Shown piece by piece: positions 44,414 through 52,495 of a stretch of 64,000 nt of DNA. Position 1 is the first letter of the stretch; every line of letters starts with the position of its first letter. The translations under genes and the position numbers were made by a program. This stretch comes from JAHJQZ01 sp963676075 (lineage in GTDB: Bacteria; Pseudomonadota; Alphaproteobacteria; Rhizobiales; Devosiaceae): contig CAXXNZ010000028.1 in NCBI GenBank assembly GCA_963676075.2, forward strand, positions 275,982 through 339,981. The letters run 5' to 3'. The notes below the pieces were generated by a model. The model was not told the DNA's origin, made no database searches, and saw nothing but the letters and a program-made list of their open reading frames with translations.

Positions 44414-45226
44414 TTGACCATCTGCCCGAGCGCTCCTGGTAATGTGTTGAGACACGTCCTGTTGGTGCCATTGCTGTATTTTGGCATAGCAATCACCGCG
44501 TCGGCGGATGAGCCTACGCAGTCGCAATGGCAGGGCGGCTATCTGGGCGCCGGTATTGGCGCATCGTTTGGCATGGTCGACCCCAAAACGGAGATGAACG
44601 GCAAGGGATCGGGGAAAGGGGTGCCGGGCTATTATTTCCTCAGCGCCGACAAAGCGCAGATCGATCAGTTGCTGCAGGCGACCTTCAGCGGACTCGACAT
44701 TTCGGCCGCCTTGTTTGCCGGATATGACTGGCAAATGGATCCCTGGATTCTTGGCGTCGAGACAGATTTGTCCTTCTCGGCATTTGACGAGACGAAAAGC
44801 CTGCCACCGACCCGGTATGACACCACGACATCGTCGTCGTTCACGACATCTCTGCATGTGCGCAACAACGTTTCAGCGAGCCTGCGCGCAAAGATCGGTT
44901 TTGTTCAGAACGATCTCATGCTGTTTGCGTCGGCAGGACCGGCGCTCGGAGCCTTCCAGACGACGTTCGATTTCAGGGATACCCATAAATCTGGCCACAG
45001 CACGACTGTTGAAAGCGACCGGACTGTATTCGGCATCGCAGCAACGGTCGGGGCCGAGTACAGGCTTAGCGATGACTGGTCGATCAGAGGTGAATATGCC
45101 CTGAGCTACTACCCTGGCATCATCGACGGATCGGCTCAGTTCGACGGTGCTGGCGTTGACGATTTCAACCTGGACTCGTCCTTCCAGCGTCATGTCGTTC
45201 GCATGGGACTGGCCTACCGATTCTAG
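44342..45226 (+). CDS. Outer-membrane beta-barrel protein (Omp25/porin-like)
   Basis: A barrel protein ending in a C-terminal Phe (MGLAYRF), preceded by alternating strands such as VGAEYRLSDDWSIRGEYALSYY and GGYLGAGIGASFG. The signal peptide core is LRHVLLVPLLYFGIAITASA, starting at a GTG (44444). From the first ATG there are 34 extra residues, made of three basic octapeptide repeats plus a linker, an abnormally long n-region. So either 44444 is the real start and the repeats are leader DNA, or the repeats are translated. No candidate start has a clear Shine-Dalgarno. Resembles rhizobial/Brucella Omp25/31-type proteins, with longer than usual loops. Confidence 0.78.
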   Translation: MRIKYRPNMRSGDRANMRSEHRAKLTICPSAPGNVLRHVLLVPLLYFGIAITASADEPTQSQWQGGYLGAGIGASFGMVDPKTEMNGKGSGKGVPGYYFLSADKAQIDQLLQATFSGLDISAALFAGYDWQMDPWILGVETDLSFSAFDETKSLPPTRYDTTTSSSFTTSLHVRNNVSASLRAKIGFVQNDLMLFASAGPALGAFQTTFDFRDTHKSGHSTTVESDRTVFGIAATVGAEYRLSDDWSIRGEYALSYYPGIIDGSAQFDGAGVDDFNLDSSFQRHVVRMGLAYRF

Positions 45227-45294
45227 AGACCTGCTTGCAAATCGATTCGCATCTGCGGTGAACCGTTTCGGTCGCGCCGGGGAACGAAGGCGTT

Positions 45295-45319
45295 TGTCTG
45301 GCACATGCGTTGCCAGACA
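45295..45319. promoter_or_regulatory. Inverted repeat between omp and purB
   Basis: TGTCTGGCA and TGCCAGACA form a perfect 9-bp stem with a 7-base loop, directly followed by the palindrome TGACGTCA and by GTGCTAGCGCAC. No T-tract. May be the omp terminator or an operator region of purB. Confidence 0.45.
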
Positions 45320-45388
45320 TGACGTCACGTGCTAGCGCACCTGCGCGGCGACACAGGCCGTGCTGAACCGTCCGGAGCCCCATTTCTC

Positions 45389-46714
45389 ATGATCCCGCGC
45401 TATTCCCGTCCCGCCATGGTCGACATCTGGTCGCCCGAGACCAAGTTCCGCATCTGGTTCGAGATCGAGGCCCATGCCGCGACGGCGCAAGCGAAACTCG
45501 GCGTGATCCCCGAGGAGGCGGCAAAGATCATCTGGGACAAGGGCAACGCTGCCAGTTTTGACATCAACCGGATCGATGACATCGAACGCGAGGTCAAGCA
45601 CGACGTCATCGCCTTTCTGACCCATCTCAGCGAGATCGTCGGCCCGGAGGCGCGCTTCGTTCACCAGGGCATGACCTCCTCGGACGTGCTCGACACCACC
45701 TTGTCGGTGCAGCTCGCCCGTGCTTCGGACATGCTGATCGACGATATTGACGTTCTGCTCGACGCTTTGAGGCTCCGCGCCTTCGAGCACAAGAAGACCA
45801 TCACCATCGGGCGCAGCCACGGCATCCATGCCGAGCCGACGACCTTCGGGGTCAAGCTGGCCGAGGCCTATGCCGAATTCGCCCGCGCCCGCGCCCGTCT
45901 GGTCGCCGCCCGCGCCGAGATCGCCACCTGTGCCATCTCCGGCGCCGTCGGCACCTTCGCCAACATCGATCCTTCGGTTGAAACCTATGTTGCCGAACAG
46001 CTCGGCCTTGCGGTCGAACCGGTTTCGACCCAGGTCATCCCGCGCGACCGTCACGCCATGTATTTCGCCACGCTCGGCGTCATCGCCTCCTCGATCGAAC
46101 GTCTGGCGACGGAAATCCGCCACCTGCAACGCACCGAGGTTCTGGAAGCCGAGGAGTATTTCTCCAAGGGCCAGAAGGGCTCGTCGGCCATGCCGCACAA
46201 GCGCAATCCGGTGCTGAGCGAAAACCTTACCGGCCTTGCCCGGCTGGTTCGCGGCATGGTCACCCCGGCGCTCGAAAACGTCGCCCTCTGGCACGAGCGC
46301 GACATCTCCCATTCCTCGGTCGAGCGCATGATCGGTCCAGACGCGACCATCACCCTCGATTTCGCCCTCGCCCGCATGGCCAATGTCATCGAGAACCTGG
46401 TCGTTTATCCCGAGACCATGCGCAAGAACATGGATTCGCTCGGCGGCCTTCACAATTCGCAGCGCGTCCTGCTCGCCCTCACCCAGGCCGGCATGAGCCG
46501 CGAGGACAGCTACCGCGCCGTCCAGCGCAACGCCATGCAGGTCTGGCAGATGGGTGGCGACCGCACCGGCAAGTTCGCCGAACTGTTGAAGGCCGACCCG
46601 GAAGTCGCCGCCGCCATCACGCCCGAGGCGATCGACGCCATGTTCGATGACGGCTACCACCTCAAGCATGTCGACACGATCTTTGCCCGCGTCTTCGGCC
46701 CCTCCGAGGTCTAG
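45389..46714 (+). CDS. purB: Adenylosuccinate lyase
   Basis: Catalyses two fumarate-releasing steps in purine synthesis. The fumarase-superfamily signature GSSAMPHKRNPVLSEN, the THLSEIVG...HQGMTSSDVLDT block and IGRSHGIHAEPTTFG are intact. Start at MIPRYSRPAMVDIW is the family N terminus; the frame is open 20 codons upstream. 441 residues. It is followed four bases later by a small hydrolase gene. Confidence 0.97.
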   Translation: MIPRYSRPAMVDIWSPETKFRIWFEIEAHAATAQAKLGVIPEEAAKIIWDKGNAASFDINRIDDIEREVKHDVIAFLTHLSEIVGPEARFVHQGMTSSDVLDTTLSVQLARASDMLIDDIDVLLDALRLRAFEHKKTITIGRSHGIHAEPTTFGVKLAEAYAEFARARARLVAARAEIATCAISGAVGTFANIDPSVETYVAEQLGLAVEPVSTQVIPRDRHAMYFATLGVIASSIERLATEIRHLQRTEVLEAEEYFSKGQKGSSAMPHKRNPVLSENLTGLARLVRGMVTPALENVALWHERDISHSSVERMIGPDATITLDFALARMANVIENLVVYPETMRKNMDSLGGLHNSQRVLLALTQAGMSREDSYRAVQRNAMQVWQMGGDRTGKFAELLKADPEVAAAITPEAIDAMFDDGYHLKHVDTIFARVFGPSEV

Positions 46715-46717
46715 AAC

Positions 46718-47269
46718 ATGAAGATCGCGGAAGCCGACATCCTTTTCGTGCCCGGCCTTGGCGATTCAGAGCATGGCCATTGGCAAAGGCGCTGGGCCGA
46801 AAAAATGGCCCATGCCCACTGGGTCACGCAGGACGATTGGAACGCGCCGGATCGTGACGCCTGGGTCGAAAAGCTCAATCACGACATCCTGATGGCGACG
46901 CGGCCAGTCGTGCTCGTTGCCCATTCGCTCGGCGTTCTGGTCGCTGTCCACGCGGCGCAAAACCTCGTCGACACCAAGGTGCGCGGCGCCTTTCTGGTCG
47001 CGGCGCCCGATCCGGGGCACCGCCGCGCGCCCAAGTCGATCGCCGGTTTCGCGCCAGTGCCCCGCGATCCACTGCCCTTCCCCTCGCTGCTGATCGCCTC
47101 GATCACCGATCCCTATTGCAGCGTCGAGCAGTCGGCGGACTACGCCGCAGCCTGGGGCTCGGACTATCACGCCTCTGGCGCGGACGGACATCTCAATGTC
47201 GAATCGGGCCACGGCCCTTGGCCAGAAGGGCTGATGATGTTCTCCCGGCTGATGAAACGCGTTAATTAG
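46718..47269 (+). CDS. RBBP9/YdeN family alpha/beta hydrolase
   Basis: A 183-residue serine hydrolase. ILFVPGLGDSEHGHWQRRW is the family N terminus, with the nucleophile in VAHSLGVLVAV, Asp in ASITDPYCS and His in ESGHGPWPEG. Predicted cytosolic esterase of unknown substrate. Three bases separate it from purB, so it rides on the same message. Confidence 0.9.
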   Translation: MKIAEADILFVPGLGDSEHGHWQRRWAEKMAHAHWVTQDDWNAPDRDAWVEKLNHDILMATRPVVLVAHSLGVLVAVHAAQNLVDTKVRGAFLVAAPDPGHRRAPKSIAGFAPVPRDPLPFPSLLIASITDPYCSVEQSADYAAAWGSDYHASGADGHLNVESGHGPWPEGLMMFSRLMKRVN

Positions 47270-47370
47270 CCGGGGACAATGCGTCGCTCATCGCGCCCTT
47301 GCCGCAGCCAAGGCCAAATACCAGATAAGGTGAGAACGGGGCTGGCAGGACGACAGGAGATTTTCGGCAA

Positions 47371-48624
47371 GTGGGCAAGCGGATCGCCATCGCCGCGATT
47401 GGGACGCATGGGGATATTCGCCCCTTCGTCGCCCTCGGCCGGGCACTGATCGCTGCCGGCCATCACCCCGTCATCGGCGCACCAAGCGATTTCCGCCCGT
47501 TCATAGAATCCAACGGCATTGAGTTCTTCGATTTCGGCGGCAACATGCAGGCGCTGCTCTCTCAGGGCAATTTCGACGTCGCGATGCAGAAAAATGCCTG
47601 GGGGGCGGTGCTCTCGGCCTCCTATGACGGCTTCTGGCTGCACTACAACGCCGCCAAGACCTTCCCCGAGCTGGCGCGCGGTGCCGATGCGCTCGTCTAC
47701 CACATGAACACCACGCACGCGCTCGACGTCGCCAACCATCTCGGTATCCCGGCGATCATGACGCTGTTCCAGCCGCTGCTGCCGACCCGCGAACACGCCT
47801 ACACCGCAGGCATCGGACCGAAACTTCCCAAGATTTTCGACCCGCTGACCTATCTCGTCCTGTCGGTGCAACAGACCTATTACGATCTGCCGCGCTACCT
47901 GCTGCGGCCTTCGCTCGGACGCATGCCCTTTTTTCGCACCGGCTTCGCCAAGGCGCCGAAACGGGGCTACGTGCCGACCCTTCACGCCTATCCCGAGGCG
48001 GTGGTGCCACGTCCGCACGACTGGCCCGACAACGCCACGATCACCGGCAACTGGCGTCTCGACGAACAACCACCATGGCAAGTACCTGATGATTTGCAGG
48101 CGTTTATCAACGCAGGCGAATCTCCGATCTACATCGGTTTCGGTTCAATGGCCTTCGGCTCGGCCCGCAACGAGGCGATCATCCGGGAGGCGCTGACGCT
48201 CTGGGGCGGACGGGCAGTTCTGGCCAAGGGCTGGGGCGGCCTGACCGACGCGGCGCTGCCAGCCAACACCTTTTTGTTGGACAAGGCGCCCCATGACAAA
48301 TTATTCCCCCTGATGCGGGCGGTGGTCCACCATGGTGGCGCCGGCACCGTACTGGCCGGTCTGACGGCGGGAAAACCGAGCTTTGTCATCCCGCAGTTCT
48401 TCGACCAGCCCTATTGGGGCGACAGGGTTCATGCGCTGGGATGCGGTCCCGAACCGGTGCGCCTGCGCGATCTCGACGCCGACAAGCTGGCACGGGGACT
48501 TGAACAGCTCGCGACCAATGCGGACTACGCCGATAACGCCGCCCGACTCGGGGAACGCCTGAGCAGTGAAAACGGCGCGGAAGTGGCGGTGAAAAGGATC
48601 GAGACTTTGATGGCAACGTCATGA
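47371..48624 (+). CDS. Glycosyltransferase, GT1/UDP-glycosyltransferase type
   Basis: A 417-residue GT-B enzyme. The N-terminal IAAIGTHGDIRPFVALGRAL is the GT1/GT28-like acceptor domain, and YIGFGSMAFGSARN and VVHHGGAGTVLAGLTAGKP form the donor-binding C domain. Similar enzymes glycosylate sterols, macrolides or lipids. GTG at 47371 has AGGAG eleven bases upstream. The stop overlaps the start of a second glycosyltransferase (ATGA), so both probably act on one product, perhaps a glycolipid. Confidence 0.87.
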   Translation: MGKRIAIAAIGTHGDIRPFVALGRALIAAGHHPVIGAPSDFRPFIESNGIEFFDFGGNMQALLSQGNFDVAMQKNAWGAVLSASYDGFWLHYNAAKTFPELARGADALVYHMNTTHALDVANHLGIPAIMTLFQPLLPTREHAYTAGIGPKLPKIFDPLTYLVLSVQQTYYDLPRYLLRPSLGRMPFFRTGFAKAPKRGYVPTLHAYPEAVVPRPHDWPDNATITGNWRLDEQPPWQVPDDLQAFINAGESPIYIGFGSMAFGSARNEAIIREALTLWGGRAVLAKGWGGLTDAALPANTFLLDKAPHDKLFPLMRAVVHHGGAGTVLAGLTAGKPSFVIPQFFDQPYWGDRVHALGCGPEPVRLRDLDADKLARGLEQLATNADYADNAARLGERLSSENGAEVAVKRIETLMATS

Positions 48625-49751
48625 CCAGGCTCGAGACGACGGAAGCGGACGGCAACCCACGCCGTGCCATTTCCCGGCGCTTTTCGCGCAAGCGCTTCTC
48701 GCTGACCCGCGTCGAGGGTGTGCCGCGCTCGGTGCTGATCGTCACAGACGCCTGGCATCCGCAGATCAACGGCGTCGTGCGCGTCATCGAACGGCTGCGC
48801 GACAATATGCAGGCGCGCGGCATCACCGTTCACGTCATGGCGCCCGATTCCTTCTGGACCGTCCCGATGCCGGGCTATTCTGAGATCAGGCTGTCGCTGG
48901 TCAATCGCCAGAAGGTCCGCCGTACGATCGAGCGGCTGAAGCCGGAAGCCATCCACATCATGACAGAAGGCCCACTCGGCGGGGCCGTCCGTCGCTATTG
49001 CGTCAAGCGTCGCCTGCCCTTTTCGACGGCCTACAACACCCAGTTTCCGGAATATCTCAGGGCTCGACTGCCAGTGCCGCTCGATTGGACCTATCCGATC
49101 ATGCAGCGCTTCCATTCGCGCGCCGAAGTCTGCCTTGTCCCGACCAAGACGGTGGCCGAACGGCTCAAGGTCCGCGGGTTCACCAACACCAAGGTCTGGC
49201 CGCTCGGCGTCGATCTCGAGCAGTTCAAGCCCGGTCTCAGGACCGATCTCGGGGTCAAGGGTCCGGTGTTCCTCTATGTCGGGCGCGTCTCGGTCGAAAA
49301 GAACATCGTCGAGTTTTTGAAGCTCGACCTGCCGGGTACCAAGATCGTTGTCGGCGATGGTCCGATCCGGGCGCGGCTGACCCGCCAGTACCCCAAGGTC
49401 CAGTTCGTCGGCCACAAACAGGGCGAAGAGCTGGCCACCTATTATGCGTCGGCTGATGTCTTCGTCTTCCCCAGTCGCACCGACACCTTCGGTCTGGTGC
49501 TGATCGAGGCGCTTGCCTCGGGCACGCCCTGCGCCGCCTATCCTGTCACCGGACCGCTCGATGTCCTGACCGATCCGAATGTCGGCATAATGGACGAAGA
49601 CCTGCGCAAGGCGGCTCTTGCTGCACTCAAACTCGACCGCACGCTGTGCCCTGCCTATGCCCGGCAGTTTTCGTGGGGTGCGACGACCGAGCGGTTCCTC
49701 AACGCCATACCCCGCATTCAATGGACAATCCGCCGCCGCGCCGCGGCCTAA
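48621..49751 (+). CDS. Glycosyltransferase family 4
   Basis: A 376-residue GT4 enzyme. The DAWHPQINGVVRVIERL N terminus, NTQFPEYLRARLP, GVDLEQFKPG, FLYVGRVSVEKNIVEFLKL and the donor-site E-x7-E in TFGLVLIEALASGTP are typical of the MgtA/SqdX/PimB-like set that makes glucuronosyl-, manno- or sulfoquinovosyl-lipids. Substrate cannot be fixed. A basic 30-residue N-terminal leader may bind the membrane. Translationally coupled to the GT1-type gene. Confidence 0.88.
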   Translation: MTRLETTEADGNPRRAISRRFSRKRFSLTRVEGVPRSVLIVTDAWHPQINGVVRVIERLRDNMQARGITVHVMAPDSFWTVPMPGYSEIRLSLVNRQKVRRTIERLKPEAIHIMTEGPLGGAVRRYCVKRRLPFSTAYNTQFPEYLRARLPVPLDWTYPIMQRFHSRAEVCLVPTKTVAERLKVRGFTNTKVWPLGVDLEQFKPGLRTDLGVKGPVFLYVGRVSVEKNIVEFLKLDLPGTKIVVGDGPIRARLTRQYPKVQFVGHKQGEELATYYASADVFVFPSRTDTFGLVLIEALASGTPCAAYPVTGPLDVLTDPNVGIMDEDLRKAALAALKLDRTLCPAYARQFSWGATTERFLNAIPRIQWTIRRRAAA

Positions 49752-49790
49752 CTAGATTCTGTCAGCTTATGTTGGAAGCGGTCGCAGGGC

Positions 49791-50020
49791 TTCCCTCCCC
49801 CTTGTGGGGAGGGTTGGCGAACAGGACTTAGCTCTTCGCTAAGTCCGTCGTGAGCCTGGGTGGGGGGGCTTCGAGGCGTCCTTTGGTCAATCGTGCCATT
49901 GGCACGATTGAAGCCGAGAAGGCCACGAAGCCTATGGCTGAGTGGTCAGCACCGGTGCCTGTGGCTCCACCCCACCCGACCCGGCTTTGCCGGGCCACCC
50001 TCCCCATCAAGGGGAGGGAA
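49791..50020. repeat. RIME/REP-like palindromic intergenic element
   Basis: About 230 bases bounded by near-identical inverted ends (TTCCCTCCCCCTTGTGGGGA... and its complement at 49994-50020). Internal hairpins include GACTTAG/CTAAGTC, TCAATCGTGCC/GGCACGATTGA (11 bp) and CCCGGC/GCCGGG. It lies between convergent genes, the usual place for rhizobial mosaic palindromic elements. No open frame of its own. Confidence 0.8.
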
Positions 50021-50053
50021 ACAAAGGGGAATTCCGCCTGAGGATGACAGCGC

Positions 50054-50410
50054 CTAAGCCAGCGGCCCGCCGAATTCCTCAAGAACCTGCGCCTCGGCGA
50101 CCAGAAACAGCTCTTGTGACTTGCGGGCAATCTCCGTCAGCGGGATTGGCTTTCCCGCCGCTTCGAGGTCGGCGTGCAGCTTCTTGTGAATGTTCTCGAT
50201 CCCCGGCGTGACGAAGACCACGGCAACGATTTCAGCGGCATAGGCCGCCGGGTCGGCATGGCCCATGTGCTCGGCCGCCCACAACCCGAGCAGTTTGTTG
50301 CGCCGCGATTCCGCCTTGAACAGCATCTCGGCCCGGCGCGCCGCCTTGGCCTCCTCGGATTTCTTCATGTCCTCGAGGCTGTTCGTCCGCCCGTTGCCCT
50401 TGTCGTTCAT
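50054..50410 (-). CDS. DUF1476 protein, F1-ATPase zeta-type inhibitor
   Basis: A 118-residue helical protein of the DUF1476 family. RAEMLFKAESRRNKLLGLWAAEHMG is the family core. In Paracoccus the family member is the zeta subunit that inhibits F1FO-ATPase hydrolysis; extending that role here is inference. It is slightly longer than the usual 105 residues, with a basic N terminus (MNDKGNGRTNS). Divergent from purC, the common rhizobial arrangement. Confidence 0.88.
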   Translation of the reverse strand: MNDKGNGRTNSLEDMKKSEEAKAARRAEMLFKAESRRNKLLGLWAAEHMGHADPAAYAAEIVAVVFVTPGIENIHKKLHADLEAAGKPIPLTEIARKSQELFLVAEAQVLEEFGGPLA

Positions 50411-50666
50411 ACCGCACCTCTCACAGCAAACGCCCCTCCGGCGTCGCAGACAGCGGCGGGGATAGAGGCAAAATCGGCCAAGATCAACCGAACCGGCAGC
50501 AGCGCCGCCTCAAGACGGTGCCAAAACGCAGGTAAACGCCCACACGGGACAAAGAATCTGCTATCTCGTGTGCCAAATGGAAAGGGCTTGCATTTGGGCG
50601 TCGAAACGGCGCATGAAGGCGCGCTTCTTCCATCTCCCTATCAGACACATCAGGCGGGTTGAGCCA

Positions 50667-51431
50667 ATGAACCGTCGGCGCAGGATATACGAAGGCAAGG
50701 CCAAGATTTTGTACGAAGGCCCGGAGCCGGGTACCTTGGTCCAGCACTTCAAGGATGATGCCACCGCCGGCGACGGCGCAAAGCACGAGGTGCTTGACGG
50801 CAAGGGCGTGCTCAACAACCGCATTTCCGAATTCATCTTCACCAAGCTCAATGGGCTGGGCATTCCCACGCACTTCATTCGCCGCATGAACATGCGCGAA
50901 CAACTCATTCGCGAAGTTGAGATTATCCCACTCGAAGTCGTGGTTCGTAACGTTGCCGCCGGTTCGCTGTGCAAGCGCCTCGGGCTCGAATCCGGCACGC
51001 CGCTGCCGCGCTCGATCATCGAGTTCTATTACAAGGACGATGCGCTCCACGATCCGATGGTCTCCGAAGAGCACATCACCGCCTTCGGCTGGGCCAGTCC
51101 GCAGGAACTCGATGACATCATGTCACTCGCTGTCAGGATCAACGACTTCCTCACCGGCCTGTTCATGGGCGTCGGCATCCAGCTCGTCGATTTCAAGATC
51201 GAGGTCGGACGGTTGTTCGAAGGCGATCTGATGCGCATCGTGCTTGCCGACGAGATTTCGCCCGACTGCTGCCGTCTGTGGGACGTCAAGACCCGCAACA
51301 AGCTCGACAAGGACCGTTTCCGCCAGGATCTCGGCGGTCTGGTCGATGCCTATCGCGAAGTGGCGCAGCGCCTCGGCATCCTTGTCGAGATCGACAATGC
51401 GCTGGCCACCGGGCCGCGACTCGTACAATAG
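50667..51431 (+). CDS. purC: Phosphoribosylaminoimidazole-succinocarboxamide synthase
   Basis: SAICAR synthetase, purine pathway. YEGKAKILYEGPEPGTLVQHFKDD is the N-terminal ATP-binding region (only part quoted elsewhere); VEIIPLEVVVRNVAAGS, VDFKIEVGRLFEGDL and LADEISPDCCRLWD are the diagnostic blocks. 254 residues is the rhizobial length. The ATG at 50667 follows GGGTTGAG. purS follows 22 bases later. Confidence 0.96.
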   Translation: MNRRRRIYEGKAKILYEGPEPGTLVQHFKDDATAGDGAKHEVLDGKGVLNNRISEFIFTKLNGLGIPTHFIRRMNMREQLIREVEIIPLEVVVRNVAAGSLCKRLGLESGTPLPRSIIEFYYKDDALHDPMVSEEHITAFGWASPQELDDIMSLAVRINDFLTGLFMGVGIQLVDFKIEVGRLFEGDLMRIVLADEISPDCCRLWDVKTRNKLDKDRFRQDLGGLVDAYREVAQRLGILVEIDNALATGPRLVQ

Positions 51432-51453
51432 AGCCTCACACCAAGGAACTGCC

Positions 51454-51693
51454 ATGCACGCGCGTGTCACCGTCACCCTCAAACCGGGCGTTCTCGACCC
51501 TCAGGGACAGGCTATCGAAGGCGCCCTCGCCTCTCTCGGCTTCACCGGCGTCGCCGGCATCCGCCAGGGCAAGGTGTTCGATGTGAATGTCGATGAAACC
51601 GACCCCAAGAAGGCCGAAGAGATGGTAAAAGCGATGTGCGAAAAGCTCCTCGCCAACACGGTTGTGGAAAACTACACGATCGCGTTTCGCTAG
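51454..51693 (+). CDS. purS: Phosphoribosylformylglycinamidine synthase subunit PurS
   Basis: The small subunit of the three-part FGAM synthase, bridging PurL and PurQ. 79 residues: HARVTVTLKPGVLDPQGQAI, GFTGVAGIRQGKVFDV and KMCEKLLANTVVENYTI-like pattern match PurS. Cotranscribed with purC. Unlike many relatives no purQ follows; the next frames encode unrelated small proteins. Confidence 0.95.
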   Translation: MHARVTVTLKPGVLDPQGQAIEGALASLGFTGVAGIRQGKVFDVNVDETDPKKAEEMVKAMCEKLLANTVVENYTIAFR

Positions 51694-51802
51694 GAACTCG
51701 GGTGGCGCGTAAGCGCCATTTGCACAGAGTTTGGTAATAATTTGGTAGCAGACTTCCAGCGGTTTTCGCTCCGCTGCCTACCGGCGGATATGGACAATTG
51801 AC

Positions 51803-51886
51803 ATGCTAAAGACCCTTTCTCTTTCTGCGCTTTTCCTTCTGGCAATGGGCCTGATGGTCGCCGCATACGCTTCCGTGCCGGTCTAG
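51803..51886 (+). CDS. Possible 27-residue membrane peptide
   Basis: ATG to TAG frame giving MLKTLSLSALFLLAMGLMVA plus AYASVPV, a hydrophobic helix resembling a signal or single-span peptide. GGA lies eight bases before the ATG. It sits alone in the 330 bases between purS and DUF1304. Too short for certainty; could be chance. Confidence 0.4.
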   Translation: MLKTLSLSALFLLAMGLMVAAYASVPV

Positions 51887-52027
51887 CTGCAGTTTCTCCC
51901 CGACATATCCGCATGATTTGCCGATCGCACCGCCCTCATATGGTACGTGTGCGCTTAAGCGATTGTGCTTTCCCGACGTAGCGGAGGCGCGTTAGCGTCC
52001 TGCTCGCACACCCGGGAGAACAGAATC

Positions 52028-52399
52028 ATGTCGCTTGCTGCCCTGATCCTTATTGCACTCGTCGCCCTCATTCACGTCGCTATCGTCGTCATCGAGATGG
52101 CACTTTGGGACAAGCCGCAGGGCATGAAGGTGTTTCGCACCACACCCGATTTTGCCAAGGCTTCCAAGACGCTCGCCGCCAATCAGGGCCTCTATAACGG
52201 CTTTCTCGCCGCCGGCCTGATATGGGCCTTGTTCCCCATCGGCGCCGCCACGGCAGCTCAAGCCATCGCGACCTTCTTCCTGCTCTGCGTCATCGCCGCA
52301 GGCGTTTTCGGGGCGCTGACCGTCAGCCGGCGCATCCTCTATGTTCAGGCGCTGCCGGCACTTGTCGCCTTGGTGCTGATCTGGGTGGTGCCGGCCTAG
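52028..52399 (+). CDS. DUF1304 membrane protein
   Basis: A 123-residue four-helix membrane protein of the DUF1304 family, recognised by HVAIVVIEMALWDKPQGMKVF, KTLAANQGLYNGFLAAGLIW and a terminal IWVVPA. Function unknown. GGGAG precedes the ATG at 52028. Followed by paired palindromes before the convergent IMPase gene. Confidence 0.9.
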   Translation: MSLAALILIALVALIHVAIVVIEMALWDKPQGMKVFRTTPDFAKASKTLAANQGLYNGFLAAGLIWALFPIGAATAAQAIATFFLLCVIAAGVFGALTVSRRILYVQALPALVALVLIWVVPA

Positions 52400-52400
52400 A

Positions 52401-52495
52401 GCATTCTCCGCAAAAGTGGGAACCGGTTTTGCTGAGAATGCGACACGACAAGAAACCGGATCGGTTCAGTGTTTCCCTGAAACAGTGAACCGATC
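52401..52495. repeat. REP-like double hairpin between convergent genes
   Basis: Two consecutive palindromes. The first is GCATTCTC-CGCAAAA...TTTTGC-TGAGAATGC (52401-52441). The second is GATCGGTTCA...TGAACCGATC (52459-52495), reaching the IMPase stop codon. The GCAAAAG-GG-ACCGGTTTTGC core recurs near 60130, showing that it is a dispersed repeat. May also work as a bidirectional terminator. Confidence 0.75.

Noticed and set aside
44278..44496. 72-codon minus-strand frame across the 24-bp repeats
   Set aside because: Frame is open because the repeats contain no stops; no ribosome-binding site or family.
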